Assembly: GCF_000316575.1 (NCBI RefSeq)
Contig: NC_019682.1
Location: forward strand, 992,001-1,056,000
Direction: 5' to 3'
Source: Calothrix sp. PCC 7507
GTDB taxonomy: Bacteria; Cyanobacteriota; Cyanobacteriia; Cyanobacteriales; Nostocaceae
Length of the DNA: 64,000 nucleotides
Position numbers and translations under genes: made by a program. The notes under the pieces are model-generated. The model was not told the DNA's origin, searched no databases, and saw only the letters and a list, made by a program, of their open reading frames with translations. Shown piece by piece: positions 27,872-37,055 of this stretch. Position 1 is the first letter of the stretch, and every line of letters begins with the position of its first letter.

Positions 27872-29863
27872 ATGACTGCAGCTTCTATTATTGATAACTC
27901 TACAAATTTTTCAGGCAATAGCCGCTCATTTCTCAAAAAAAGAACGTTGTTATTTCGCTATTTGGCAGAAATCAATTTAATTTTTGGCATTTGGTACATA
28001 CAATGGCGCATCACTCATTCCGTCAATTTTGATGCCCTTTGGCTTTCGATTCCCTTGCTATTGGCAGAAATTTACAGCTTTTTTGGTGGTGTGATGTTCG
28101 TGGTTGGGTTGTGGCGTCCTTTAGTTCGACAGATTAAGTCACTCGACAAGCTGACTCCATCTCTACCCATATCTGACTGGCCAACGGTGGACGTGTTTTT
28201 AACATGCTATGACGAACCACCAGAAATTGTCGAAAAAACTGCTCAAGGCGCTCTACAAATAGATTACCCCGTAACAAAGTTGCGGGTTTATGTGCTAGAT
28301 GATGGAAACTCGCCTGCTATGCGAGCCATGACAGAAAGGCTGTGTATTGAGGATTTACAGTCACCATTATTGCAGCAGGAAGCAAAGCGGATTGATACAG
28401 AGCTATCTTGTCTGTTGGAGCGACTGACGCAGCTAGAAAAACTGACACCTGATGCTCAAGCTGCTGAACAATGGCTCCAAGAAGCCTCATCTGACCAGAC
28501 TACCACCGGATTTGTGCAAAGTCTGCGACAGTTCATTCTGTGGTTACATCCTGAAAGTGTAAACGATTCTTCTGCGGAGTTGCTAGGCGATCGCCTAAAT
28601 GCAGAAAAACAAGCCTTAGAAACAGCTATTCACCAGAAGGAACTAGAACTAGTTGAACTCGCTCGTTTTCGTTACATAGCTCGTCCAAAACCAGTCGGCG
28701 TACCCCACCACGCAAAAGCTGGGAATCTCAATTACGCAATTTTTTCTGGAGAAACTTCAGGACAGTTTATTCTCACTCTTGATGCTGATCATATTCCTAA
28801 GCCACAATTTCTCAAGCGAGTCTTACCCTATTTCTACACCTACAATCTTTTTGCCGGCAAATACGAGCCAAATCGCATTGCTTTTGTGCAAACACCCCAA
28901 GATTTTTACAACATTCCTCCAGGCGATCCATTTGGACATCAAGCGCATTTATTTTATGGGCCACTCCAACAAGGTAAAGACGGTATGAATGCCGCTTTCT
29001 ATACAGGAACTGATGCCATCTTGAGGAGAGACGCATTAATTAATGTGGGATTGCAATATTTTTCTGATGAGTATGCCAAAGATGCAACCCGGTTAGATGA
29101 ATTTCAATTAGTTGGTGGTGTATCCAGCAACAGTATTACAGAAGATATGAATACAGCCATGCGTTTACATGGCGCTGGTTGGAAATCTGTATATCACCAT
29201 GAACTGTTAGCAGAAGGTTTAGCACCAGATGACTTAAAATCAACTCTAAAACAGCGATTGCGTTGGGCACAAGGCACTATTCAAGTATTATTGAGAGAAA
29301 ATCCACTCACAAAACCAGGACTAACATTTTGGCAACGCTTGCATTATTTCAAAACGATGTATAGCTATTTTTCTGGTTTTGCTACTCTCATTTTTATTTC
29401 ATGCCCAATTATCTATTTTTTCACGGATATCGTTCCGGTTAAAACCTATGGCCCTGATTTTGCCCTACATTTCTTCCCCGCCTTTATTATCAATCGCTTA
29501 ACTTTCATTACAGCTACTTGGGGAATTCCCGCTAGAGAAGTTTGGCGGGCAGAACAATATGCGATCGCCTTATTTCCGCTATTCATCCAAGCAGTTTTGG
29601 GTGTATTTGTCGGAGGTAATCTCAAATTTCAAGTTACACCTAAAAAGCGGCAATCTGGAATTTTCCTCCAACTTGTTTGGCCACAATTACTTATCTTTGC
29701 ACTCACGATTTTGGGAATATTATGGAGTCTCTATCGCTTTGCAACTGGTAATTTAAATTCTCCTTGGGTTCACTTACTTAATGGTGCTTGGGCTATCTAT
29801 AACTTGTCACTTTTGTGGGGCATCATCCGTGCATCTTTCTGGCAACCACCAACAGAAGCTTAA
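27872..29863 (+). CDS. Cellulose-synthase-like processive GT2 glycosyltransferase
   Basis: A 663-residue inner-membrane enzyme that should polymerise a beta-linked polysaccharide from UDP-sugars and export it. The GT2 motifs are LDDGNSPAMRAM, LDADHIPKP, TEDMNTAMRLH and QRLRWAQGT (the D,D,D,QxxRW set). Two helices precede the catalytic domain and about five follow. An insertion of about 100 mostly helical residues lies between the first Asp motif and HAKAGNLNYA. There is no C-terminal PilZ domain, so direct c-di-GMP control is not expected. Product identity (cellulose or another glucan) is unproven. Confidence 0.88.
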   Translation: MTAASIIDNSTNFSGNSRSFLKKRTLLFRYLAEINLIFGIWYIQWRITHSVNFDALWLSIPLLLAEIYSFFGGVMFVVGLWRPLVRQIKSLDKLTPSLPISDWPTVDVFLTCYDEPPEIVEKTAQGALQIDYPVTKLRVYVLDDGNSPAMRAMTERLCIEDLQSPLLQQEAKRIDTELSCLLERLTQLEKLTPDAQAAEQWLQEASSDQTTTGFVQSLRQFILWLHPESVNDSSAELLGDRLNAEKQALETAIHQKELELVELARFRYIARPKPVGVPHHAKAGNLNYAIFSGETSGQFILTLDADHIPKPQFLKRVLPYFYTYNLFAGKYEPNRIAFVQTPQDFYNIPPGDPFGHQAHLFYGPLQQGKDGMNAAFYTGTDAILRRDALINVGLQYFSDEYAKDATRLDEFQLVGGVSSNSITEDMNTAMRLHGAGWKSVYHHELLAEGLAPDDLKSTLKQRLRWAQGTIQVLLRENPLTKPGLTFWQRLHYFKTMYSYFSGFATLIFISCPIIYFFTDIVPVKTYGPDFALHFFPAFIINRLTFITATWGIPAREVWRAEQYAIALFPLFIQAVLGVFVGGNLKFQVTPKKRQSGIFLQLVWPQLLIFALTILGILWSLYRFATGNLNSPWVHLLNGAWAIYNLSLLWGIIRASFWQPPTEA

Positions 29864-29947
29864 ACAAAAATTGGGAGTCAAACTAAAGTATGAAGTATGA
29901 AGTATGAAGTATAAAGTCTGAAATTAACCTAATAATAAAGTGAATTA

Positions 29948-30048
29948 TAGCGGTTTTCAGATCAGTGAGGTACAGTTTTAAATCGCAAAGCCTGTAGGGG
30001 CGGGGAAACCCCGCCCTGGATTGTATTACATCAGATCGAGAACCGCTA
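29948..30048. mobile_element. TAGC-type MITE with TA target duplication
   Basis: A 101-bp non-coding palindromic element begins TAGCGGTTTTCAGATC and ends GATCGAGAACCGCTA. It has a central GGGCGGGGAAACCCCGCCC hairpin. It is flanked on both sides by TA, the target used by IS630/Tc1-type transposases. Other copies or fragments are at 4566-4664, 50942-51192 and, with divergent ends, 44801-44903. Confidence 0.75.
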
Positions 30049-30128
30049 TATAACTCCTTCATTCTCCCGAATTCTGACTCCTAAATTCTGACTCCTGACT
30101 CCAACACAACCTATTAAGTAAAACAGCT

Positions 30129-30860
30129 ATGAATAATTATTTTGACCCGAAAAATTTTGCTAAGAAAACTGTTTTGACAATTTATGCTCATGCTGATGAT
30201 GAAGTCTTACCTGCCGCTGGCACTCTCAATATCATGTCTAAGGCAGGATGGAATGTTCATTGCTTAATTTTGACTGATGGTAATCTTTCCAGTTCATCTA
30301 TGAAGGATAAACGCCATAAAGAAGCTGAGGAGGCTGGTAAAATTATTGGTGCAACTTATGAGTTTTATGCTCTGGAAGAGTGCAACTTCTCAACACAAGT
30401 AGTAATTAAAGTTGCTGAAGAAGCTATTAAACGTTGGCAACCAGATTTAATTATTACTCATGCACCACAACCTGAAAAATATGGGCATAGAGATCATGAA
30501 GTTTGTGCGATCGCAGTTTCTAATGTCGCTACTCGCACAAATATTCCTCTTTGGTATTCTGCACCACCTGTTTTTTTACGTGGGTTTGAACCAAATTTTT
30601 TTGTAGATATTACCTCTGTAATTGAAGAAAAAGTTGCGGCTATTGGTTGTTATGAATCAGAGCTAAATAAAGCATTTATGCAACTTGACGCCATACTCGT
30701 TTTGTCTCGATTTTGGGCACGAGAGTTAGGACAAAAAGATGGTTATTTTGAAGCTTTTGAAATTTCTCGGCAATGGGTTGATGCTAGCTTCTTTGAAGCA
30801 TTGGCTAATAGTAAAAAGCAAGTAGCTCATCAGGAATTATCCAATATTTCGCAAACTTGA
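30129..30860 (+). CDS. PIG-L family (LmbE-like) zinc deacetylase
   Basis: A 243-residue enzyme expected to remove acetyl groups from N-acetylated sugars or sugar-linked lipids. The zinc motif is AHADDEVLPAAGTL (HxDDE), the distal His is in HRDHE, and the core fold spans most of the protein. It follows the GT2 gene by 265 bp, suggesting that the polymer or a precursor is de-N-acetylated. PIG-L proteins also act on LPS or glycoconjugates, so this is an inference. Confidence 0.88.
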   Translation: MNNYFDPKNFAKKTVLTIYAHADDEVLPAAGTLNIMSKAGWNVHCLILTDGNLSSSSMKDKRHKEAEEAGKIIGATYEFYALEECNFSTQVVIKVAEEAIKRWQPDLIITHAPQPEKYGHRDHEVCAIAVSNVATRTNIPLWYSAPPVFLRGFEPNFFVDITSVIEEKVAAIGCYESELNKAFMQLDAILVLSRFWARELGQKDGYFEAFEISRQWVDASFFEALANSKKQVAHQELSNISQT

Positions 30861-30945
30861 GTTTATAGTATAACTTGCAGTTCTAGTAAGCAAATGCCAC
30901 AATAGTAAAGTATAAATGTTAGACAAATAACAGGATAAATCAATT

Positions 30946-31272
30946 ATGAGTCTCACAGTCAAAGTCATTGAACCTTCTGGAATTTTGGATGGAATTAGAG
31001 GTAATATTCTACGCCGTGAGGTTGGTGATATCCTAGAGAGTGGAGCAGATATTTTATTGATTGATCTCAAAGATGTTAAGTTCATCGATAGCTCTGGTCT
31101 GGGCGCTTTAGTATCAGCTATGCAAATGGTACGGAAAGCTAACAGTAAACTATTTGTCTGTTCTGTTAGCGACCAAGTTAGGATGCTATTTGAACTCACT
31201 AAAATGGATAGGATTTTTCAAACATTTATCGATCAAGAAGATTTTGAACGCCAAATACTCGCAATCCAATGA
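30946..31272 (+). CDS. STAS-domain anti-anti-sigma factor (RsbV-like)
   Basis: A 108-residue single-domain STAS protein, the switchable partner in an RsbU/V/W-type system. The conserved phosphorylatable Ser is in FIDSSGLGAL (Ser49). Dephosphorylated, it should bind its anti-sigma kinase and release a target. The genes for a PP2C phosphatase (31311-32501) and an RsbW-like kinase (32776-33192) are adjacent. It lies 85 bp after the PIG-L gene on the same strand. Confidence 0.9.
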   Translation: MSLTVKVIEPSGILDGIRGNILRREVGDILESGADILLIDLKDVKFIDSSGLGALVSAMQMVRKANSKLFVCSVSDQVRMLFELTKMDRIFQTFIDQEDFERQILAIQ

Positions 31273-31310
31273 GATGTTAATCAATTAAAAACTATGTAGT
31301 TTTAAAAACA

Positions 31311-32501
31311 CTAAGCAAAACAAATTTTCAGTAAAGACAAGTCATCTTCAAGAATTTGTTGAATATTTAAGGTCATGATTTCCAATAATATTTGCTGGAG
31401 ATGACAGTCATTTACTTGGCTATGATTCATGATTATTTCAATGAAAGTATCAAGTCCCAAAATCTTACCGTCTGGCTGATTAATTTCATAAACACCATCA
31501 CTAAAAATGTATAAGGTGCTATTCTCTTCAACATCTAAGACAGCATCCTCAAAATTAATATCTGGCAAAAAGCCTATGGGCAAATCTAAAGAGCCTAGTT
31601 GTTGAGCTTGCAGGCTGGTCGCAGATTTTTTCGATAGCAGTATAGCAGGTGGATGTCCGGCGCTGGAGTAAATTAGTTGACGTTTAGGACGGTGATAAAC
31701 TCCATACCAAATTGTGAAGTATTTAGCACCATGATTACTCATTTGGAAAGCCTGATTGAGTGCCTGCAAGACTTCATTAGGTTGATAAAAGTTAGTATTT
31801 GGTAGAGATTGTGATCGCAAAATATTTAATACAGACACAGATAGCAGGGCAGAACCAACCCCATGCCCTGATACATCCAACAAATAAATTGCCAAATTAT
31901 CTTCATCTAGCCAGTAATAATCGAAGCAATCACCCCCTAACTGCGCTGAGGGAATAAACAGTGCTTCTGTAGTTACAGCACCCATAAGCGGCGAAGGCAG
32001 TAGCGATCGCACATAATCAGCTGCCTCAGCTAATTCTGCCTCTAAGATTTGTTTTTGAGTTTGCAAATTCTGGTTGAGTGTTTCTAAAACTTGCTTTTGA
32101 TTCTGTAAATCTTGACTTAGCTGATGTAACCTTAGCCCGGCTCTCACCCTTGCTTTTAATTCATTCATCTCAATTGGTTTAGAGATAAATTCATCCGCTC
32201 CAGCGTCTAATCCCTTAACTCTATCTTCCTCCTCTCCGGGAGATGCACCTTTAGCAGTCAACAAAATAAAAAAAGTAGTTGCTAACTCTGAATCTGCCTT
32301 GATACGACGGCACACTTCTAATCCGTCCATTTGTGACATTATCCAGTCACAAATAATCAGAGCCGGACGTAGCAGTTGTGATTGAACAATTCCTTCTTTA
32401 CCATTACTAGCTACAGTCACATCATAACCCTGCTTTTCGAGCGTTCTTTTTAATGCCACTCTAATAATCGGATCGTCATCAATAACTAGAATTTTCAACA
32501 T
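31311..32501 (-). CDS. Response regulator with PP2C-type (SpoIIE/RsbU) phosphatase output
   Basis: A 396-residue regulator. Residues 1-125 are a REC domain (IDDD, phosphoacceptor Asp52 in CDWIM, KP in FISKP). A Gln/Leu-rich coiled coil (about 125-165) leads to a PP2C domain with GGDCFDYYW, LLDVSGHGVGSALLS and FSDGVYE metal-binding motifs. Phosphorelay input would control dephosphorylation of the STAS protein. It is convergent with the STAS gene (38-bp gap) and divergent from the RsbW-like gene. Confidence 0.9.
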   Translation of the reverse strand: MLKILVIDDDPIIRVALKRTLEKQGYDVTVASNGKEGIVQSQLLRPALIICDWIMSQMDGLEVCRRIKADSELATTFFILLTAKGASPGEEEDRVKGLDAGADEFISKPIEMNELKARVRAGLRLHQLSQDLQNQKQVLETLNQNLQTQKQILEAELAEAADYVRSLLPSPLMGAVTTEALFIPSAQLGGDCFDYYWLDEDNLAIYLLDVSGHGVGSALLSVSVLNILRSQSLPNTNFYQPNEVLQALNQAFQMSNHGAKYFTIWYGVYHRPKRQLIYSSAGHPPAILLSKKSATSLQAQQLGSLDLPIGFLPDINFEDAVLDVEENSTLYIFSDGVYEINQPDGKILGLDTFIEIIMNHSQVNDCHLQQILLEIMTLNIQQILEDDLSLLKICFA

Positions 32502-32775
32502 AACTCACACCTTTTTAATTAAGCTAAAAAGCAAGTATTAGGGCATCAAAAAAATAGCCATTATTCCTAACTACTGTCTTGAAAAATAGTGTGAGAGGAA
32601 ACCTCACTATGCTTTTTCCGTTTTTTCTCCCCTACCTAAAGATGAGATTTTTTGAATTAGCAGCTTTTTACTCTAGTTTTAATTATACGTAATTTGATTC
32701 TTAATATATAGTAAAAATACCCAATTTAAATCAAATGCGAATATGATTATGGCAGTAGATTCTAGTGGCTAGAAA

Positions 32776-33192
32776 GTGAACAATAAAATTCAGCTAAAAG
32801 TTCATACAAATCTTACAGTTTTACCTCAAGTGTTATCTTGGTTTGAGCAGATGAACCAACCACCTATTGCTAATCAACAAATTTGGTGGCAATGCCAAAC
32901 ACTTCTTATAGAAGGCTTTACTAACACTGTTGAACATGCCCACAAAAATTTGCCAAATGAAACTTCTATTGAAATAGAGGCTGTGCGGTTTAATGAACAC
33001 ATAGAAATTTGTATTTTGTCTCAAGGTGAACCCTTCAATTTAGAACAAGAATTGCAAGAAAAATGTGAATTTGAGGATAACTATCAAGAGCGTGGACGTG
33101 GTTTAAAAATCATGTCTAAAATTGCTGACAAGTTGCATTATGAACAGACAACAGATAATCGTTATTGCTTATTTATGAGTAAATATTATTAA
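32776..33192 (+). CDS. RsbW-like anti-sigma factor / serine kinase
   Basis: A 138-residue protein with a GHKL ATPase fold of the RsbW/SpoIIAB type. The N box is LLIEGFTNTVEHAHKN and the G box GRGLKIMSKIAD; a LSQGEPF segment is intermediate. It should phosphorylate the STAS partner and sequester a sigma factor or another target. It begins with GTG at 32776. No sigma factor gene is nearby, so the target may not be a sigma factor. Confidence 0.85.
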   Translation: MNNKIQLKVHTNLTVLPQVLSWFEQMNQPPIANQQIWWQCQTLLIEGFTNTVEHAHKNLPNETSIEIEAVRFNEHIEICILSQGEPFNLEQELQEKCEFEDNYQERGRGLKIMSKIADKLHYEQTTDNRYCLFMSKYY

Positions 33193-33378
33193 GCATATAG
33201 CAACTCTTAGATGAAATACATTTTCCTCAAAGGAGCCAAAATATTGAATCTTCCTGAATTCTGATAACTCAATTAAGCATATTGCACTCCACTGAGAACC
33301 AGCATATTTTTAATTTTAGGAGTTGGGAAGCAGAATTGAAAAATAAAAAACAGGAATTTTACTTGTTTAAATTTTCAG

Positions 33379-35232
33379 CTACTGACTTCTTCTTAAAAAA
33401 TCTTGAATACAATTGAGAAACTCTTCTAATTCTGAAACTAGGATATTAGTACCCCTACGTTCTTGGTGGTGAGCTAGTTTTTCCAATTTATCAGCAGCCA
33501 GGTGCATTTTTCTAGCTCCAATATTAGCACTAGCACCTTTAAGATGATGTGCTTCTCGCGCAAGTTTTGGAAAGTCATTAGCTGCGATCGCAGCTTTGGT
33601 TATTGCTAAATGCGATTGGGTATCTTCAATGAATATTTGTAGTAGTTCTAATTCAAATTCCGCATTATTTTCTGATAGCTGATGTAAGTATTCCCAATCA
33701 ATTGGTAGTTCTAATAAATCGGCTTCTATTACAGAAACTGCCTGCTCAGTTAACTTCTCTGATTGTATTTTGAATATAAATTGGCTCCAATGCTCTAAAG
33801 TAGCCGCTAATTGTTCTTTAAATACAGGCTTGCTTAAAAAATCATCCATACCTGCATCTAAACACATTTTTTTATCTTCTTTCATGGCATTAGCTGTCAT
33901 TGCAATTACTATAGGACGCCGATGACTAGCAAATAAGTTATCTTCCCAAAGACGAATTTCTTTTGTGGTTTCTATCCCATCAAGAATCGGCATTTGACAA
34001 TCCATAAAAATCAAATCATAGGGATTTTTTTTAATTATCTCTAAAACTTCTTTACCATTATTAGCAACATCGGCTTTATAGCCTATACTTTGGAGTTGCT
34101 TTAAAGCTATTTTTTGATTCACTAGATTATCTTCAGCCAACAGAATCCTTAATTGAGGCTTGGAAGCATCAATCTCGGCATCATCTGCTACATTTCTTAT
34201 TTTCCCTTCCTGACTCACCACTCCTTCTAGAATCACAGGAGCAGTAATAGTAAAGTAAAATTTGCTACCTATTCCCGGTTCACTTTCTACCCAAATTTTC
34301 CCACCCATTAATTCACAAAGTTGCTTGCAAATAGCAAGACCTAAGCCAGTACCGCCGTACTGTCGAGCGATGGAGGAGTCAGCTTGACTGAAGGCTTGAA
34401 ATAAACGATCAAGGCGATCGCGTGCAATTCCAATCCCTGTATCTTCTATCGTAAACTGAATTTCGTCAGTATTTGTGGCAGCAGGAGAATGAATATCTCT
34501 ATTCTTACGAGTTATAACTGAAACTTCTATACCACCAGTTTCAGTAAATTTTAAAGCATTACTGAGTAGATTAATCAAAACCTGGCGCAATCGAGTGATG
34601 TCACCCAAAATCATCGTCGGAACTTCAGGTTTATCTATAAATGTGAGTTTCAATCCCTTTTCTTTAACTTTAGGTGCAAATAGCGAAAGAGTCTCCTTAA
34701 TGCAATTTGGTAGTGCAAAAGGTTGCTCTTCTAATTCCAGCTTCCCTGATAAAGTTGTCACTAGCAATGCATCTGCCATTGAACTTAAAATTTGGTCAAT
34801 ATATTGTTTAGAAGCCTTAAGGTTGCGTAACAAAAGATTTGCTTCATTTGTTCCCTGGAATAAAGATTGCTCAAGAACCATGCGTTCTGTACTATCTTTC
34901 ACAAGAATCATTAGCTGATTGCTAATAGAATCTTCTTGGATATTTTTAATAACATTAATATCAATATATAAAGGAGAATCTGTACTTTGTGAACGACTAA
35001 TTCCTTTTAATTCAAAACTATTTTTTCTACCCTCTTTAATGGTATTAAAAATATCTTCGAGTCCCTCTAATTCGGGAAATAAAATTCGCACATCTTGATA
35101 TAGTTTAATCGCATCAGGAAGACCAGCAAATCTACTGACTCCAAAAGATTTCTCTAAAATTTTTAGATTTTCATCAACTATCAAATATTCAATACAACAT
35201 TTAGATAACAACTCAGTTAATAATAAGTTCAT
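33379..35232 (-). CDS. Hybrid sensor kinase lacking HisKA (PAS-like, HATPase, REC, Hpt)
   Basis: A 617-residue hybrid kinase. A PAS-like region (about 1-120) is followed by a truncated second PAS start (SSMADALLVTT). At residues 162-164 the sequence runs from SGK straight into LELEEQPF, which normally follows the HisKA dimerisation helices. The HATPase domain (INLLSNALKFTE; DTGIGI; GTGLGLAI), REC domain (MDCQMP) and Hpt domain (AHHLKGASANIG) are intact. The H-box His is absent, so autophosphorylation in the usual way is not possible. Input may be as an ATPase/Hpt scaffold or trans-phosphorylation. Confidence 0.85.
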   Translation of the reverse strand: MNLLLTELLSKCCIEYLIVDENLKILEKSFGVSRFAGLPDAIKLYQDVRILFPELEGLEDIFNTIKEGRKNSFELKGISRSQSTDSPLYIDINVIKNIQEDSISNQLMILVKDSTERMVLEQSLFQGTNEANLLLRNLKASKQYIDQILSSMADALLVTTLSGKLELEEQPFALPNCIKETLSLFAPKVKEKGLKLTFIDKPEVPTMILGDITRLRQVLINLLSNALKFTETGGIEVSVITRKNRDIHSPAATNTDEIQFTIEDTGIGIARDRLDRLFQAFSQADSSIARQYGGTGLGLAICKQLCELMGGKIWVESEPGIGSKFYFTITAPVILEGVVSQEGKIRNVADDAEIDASKPQLRILLAEDNLVNQKIALKQLQSIGYKADVANNGKEVLEIIKKNPYDLIFMDCQMPILDGIETTKEIRLWEDNLFASHRRPIVIAMTANAMKEDKKMCLDAGMDDFLSKPVFKEQLAATLEHWSQFIFKIQSEKLTEQAVSVIEADLLELPIDWEYLHQLSENNAEFELELLQIFIEDTQSHLAITKAAIAANDFPKLAREAHHLKGASANIGARKMHLAADKLEKLAHHQERRGTNILVSELEEFLNCIQDFLRRSQ

Positions 35233-35236
35233 TTGA

Positions 35237-35540
35237 CTAAATTAAGTATGGGGCTAAAGTTTGGAATATTTTATCAACATTATTTCCAGTCTTAGCTGAA
35301 GTTAAATAGGTAGATGAAATATTCGTGTGTTCACTAAATAAATAGTTTTATCGATATTACCAAGACGCTCGCGGACATCGTCTCTAGTCATCTGACTCAT
35401 CAGTAAAACCTCATTTTTGGGAAAACAACTAGGGTAGGAGGTGATGCATTGAGCTAGCGTTGAGGGAAAAAATCTCAGATGAGGATGTCCCAAACGCACC
35501 AAACCTACTTTCAGTTCTTTAAGGTTATTATTCCCATTTA
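35237..35540 (-). pseudogene. Remnants of a small Ras-like GTPase and an upstream gene
   Basis: On the minus strand the last frame before the hybrid kinase start (stop at 35237, ATG of the kinase at 35232) reads LTSAKTGNNVDKIFQTLA. This matches the G5 (SAK) end of Ras/Rab-type GTPases. The region upstream reads in another frame as MTRDDVRERLGNID preceded by LGHPHLRFFPSTLAQ, resembling the start of a conserved cyanobacterial coiled-coil protein. P-loop and G-domain core are missing. A deletion and a frameshift seem to have fused two ends. Confidence 0.5.
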
Positions 35541-35726
35541 TCCATAGGTTTTATCTGACATGAACATATTTAAGCAAACATCATCTGCCATTAGATATCT
35601 GAAAAGCGGTGTGAGTTGTCTATACAAACAAGCGATATGAGAAAAAGTGTCCACAAAATTCGTAATCGCTGAGGACTTCGTACTCATGTGCGATCGCTCT
35701 TCTCAAGAGTTAAATTAAGATAAATA
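35541..35726. other. Spacer with no recognised gene
   Basis: This stretch between the decayed GTPase region and the ATPase gene has no convincing reading frame. One HIP1 octamer (TGCGATCGCT) lies near 35690. I see no repeat or hairpin that stands out. Confidence 0.4.
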
Positions 35727-37055
35727 TCATAAACTAAATTCTGCTCCATCCTCCCCATCTATATTGGTATTTTTCCCTACAGCGGTAGGTTTAAAATTAG
35801 AGCCATTAATTAATTCTGCAAAAGAAATTCCTGGGTTTTGGTGGAGTATATTCAGCACACTAATAAAATCTCGCACAATTTCGCCTGGTGTTAGTAATGC
35901 CTCTGCACCCAAGCGATTGGTAATTTCTTTGACAAAATCCTGCAATTCACGATTAGTCAAAACCTTTTCATAGCCAAAGTTAAGACTATGAATTTCCGTC
36001 AAGCGTTGCAAAAGTGTTAAGATTTCTTCCTGACTTAATGGGTTGAGCCGCATCACTGGCCCCAAATATTCTTGCACACCAGCTTGTGCAACAAAACGGC
36101 TTTCTTTGGTGCGTCTTCGCCAAGCTTGATCAGCAAATAATCCCCGATTTGGGTCTTCTAAAAATTTTGTTGTGCCACCAATAACAATGCCTAGATGTTC
36201 TGCTTTGCACTGCATGGTGTCATTAAATATTGCTAGCAATCGATTATAGTTTTTTTCTCTTGTAACTGTAGTAGATATTTGGTATAAATGTACAGATTCA
36301 TCAACTAAAACTAATAGTCCCTTGTAGCCAATTTCAGCCACAAATTTAGCAAATATCTTGATATAATCATACCAACTATCATCATCAATAATGACACGTA
36401 CTCCTAATGCTGCTCTAGCTTCAGTTTTGGTGTTAAATTCCCCGCGTAACCAACGCATGGCAGCATTTTTTAAATTATCATCATCCAACCGATAGCCACG
36501 CCAATAAGCAATAATGACACTGCCAAAATCAAAGCCGTGTACCAAATCTTCAATATACTGAACTACTTCTCTGATTTTTTCTTCCACTTTGTCATCAAAA
36601 CCTTCATCATTAGGACGTATCCCACTATCTTTTACTACTTCTTGTTGGATTTTATTAATCCATCCTTCTAAAATTGAGACTAAAGCACCACCATCAGGAC
36701 GAGTTTTTGTGGCTAGGCGGCTCATTAATTCTCGATAAGTCGCTAAACCTTCGTTGTTGGTTCCTGCTAGTCGGCGCTCTGAAGACAAATCAGCGTCAGC
36801 TACTACAAAACCTTGCTCCATAGCACGGTTGCGAACCAGTTGCAGCATGAAGCTTTTTCCAGAACCGTAGTTACCAATTATAAAGCGAAATGCTGCGACA
36901 CCTCCTGCAATATCATCAAGATTTTGTAAAAGGCTTTGTAGTTCTTTTTCTCGACCAACTGCTATGTGTTCTACTCCTAGTCTTGGGACTACTCCTGCAC
37001 TTAAGGAATTGATTAAAGCAGTGGATATTTTTTTCGATATTTTAAGTTTTGCCAT
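35727..37055 (-). CDS. P-loop ATPase of the BrxC/BrxD-like (DUF2791) type
   Basis: A 442-residue ATPase. Walker A is IIGNYGSGKSFML near residue 65, Walker B is LLVLVDESVH, and a sensor-like IVIGGTTKFLED follows. The N terminus binds VGREKELQSLL. The family includes BrxD of BREX phage defence and ATPases next to TerB-domain and helicase genes. I take the ATG at 37055; a GTG three codons upstream is possible. It lies downstream of, and on the same strand as, the TerB-C-like gene. No BREX core gene (PglX, PglZ, BrxL) is present. Confidence 0.85.
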   Translation of the reverse strand: MAKLKISKKISTALINSLSAGVVPRLGVEHIAVGREKELQSLLQNLDDIAGGVAAFRFIIGNYGSGKSFMLQLVRNRAMEQGFVVADADLSSERRLAGTNNEGLATYRELMSRLATKTRPDGGALVSILEGWINKIQQEVVKDSGIRPNDEGFDDKVEEKIREVVQYIEDLVHGFDFGSVIIAYWRGYRLDDDNLKNAAMRWLRGEFNTKTEARAALGVRVIIDDDSWYDYIKIFAKFVAEIGYKGLLVLVDESVHLYQISTTVTREKNYNRLLAIFNDTMQCKAEHLGIVIGGTTKFLEDPNRGLFADQAWRRRTKESRFVAQAGVQEYLGPVMRLNPLSQEEILTLLQRLTEIHSLNFGYEKVLTNRELQDFVKEITNRLGAEALLTPGEIVRDFISVLNILHQNPGISFAELINGSNFKPTAVGKNTNIDGEDGAEFSL

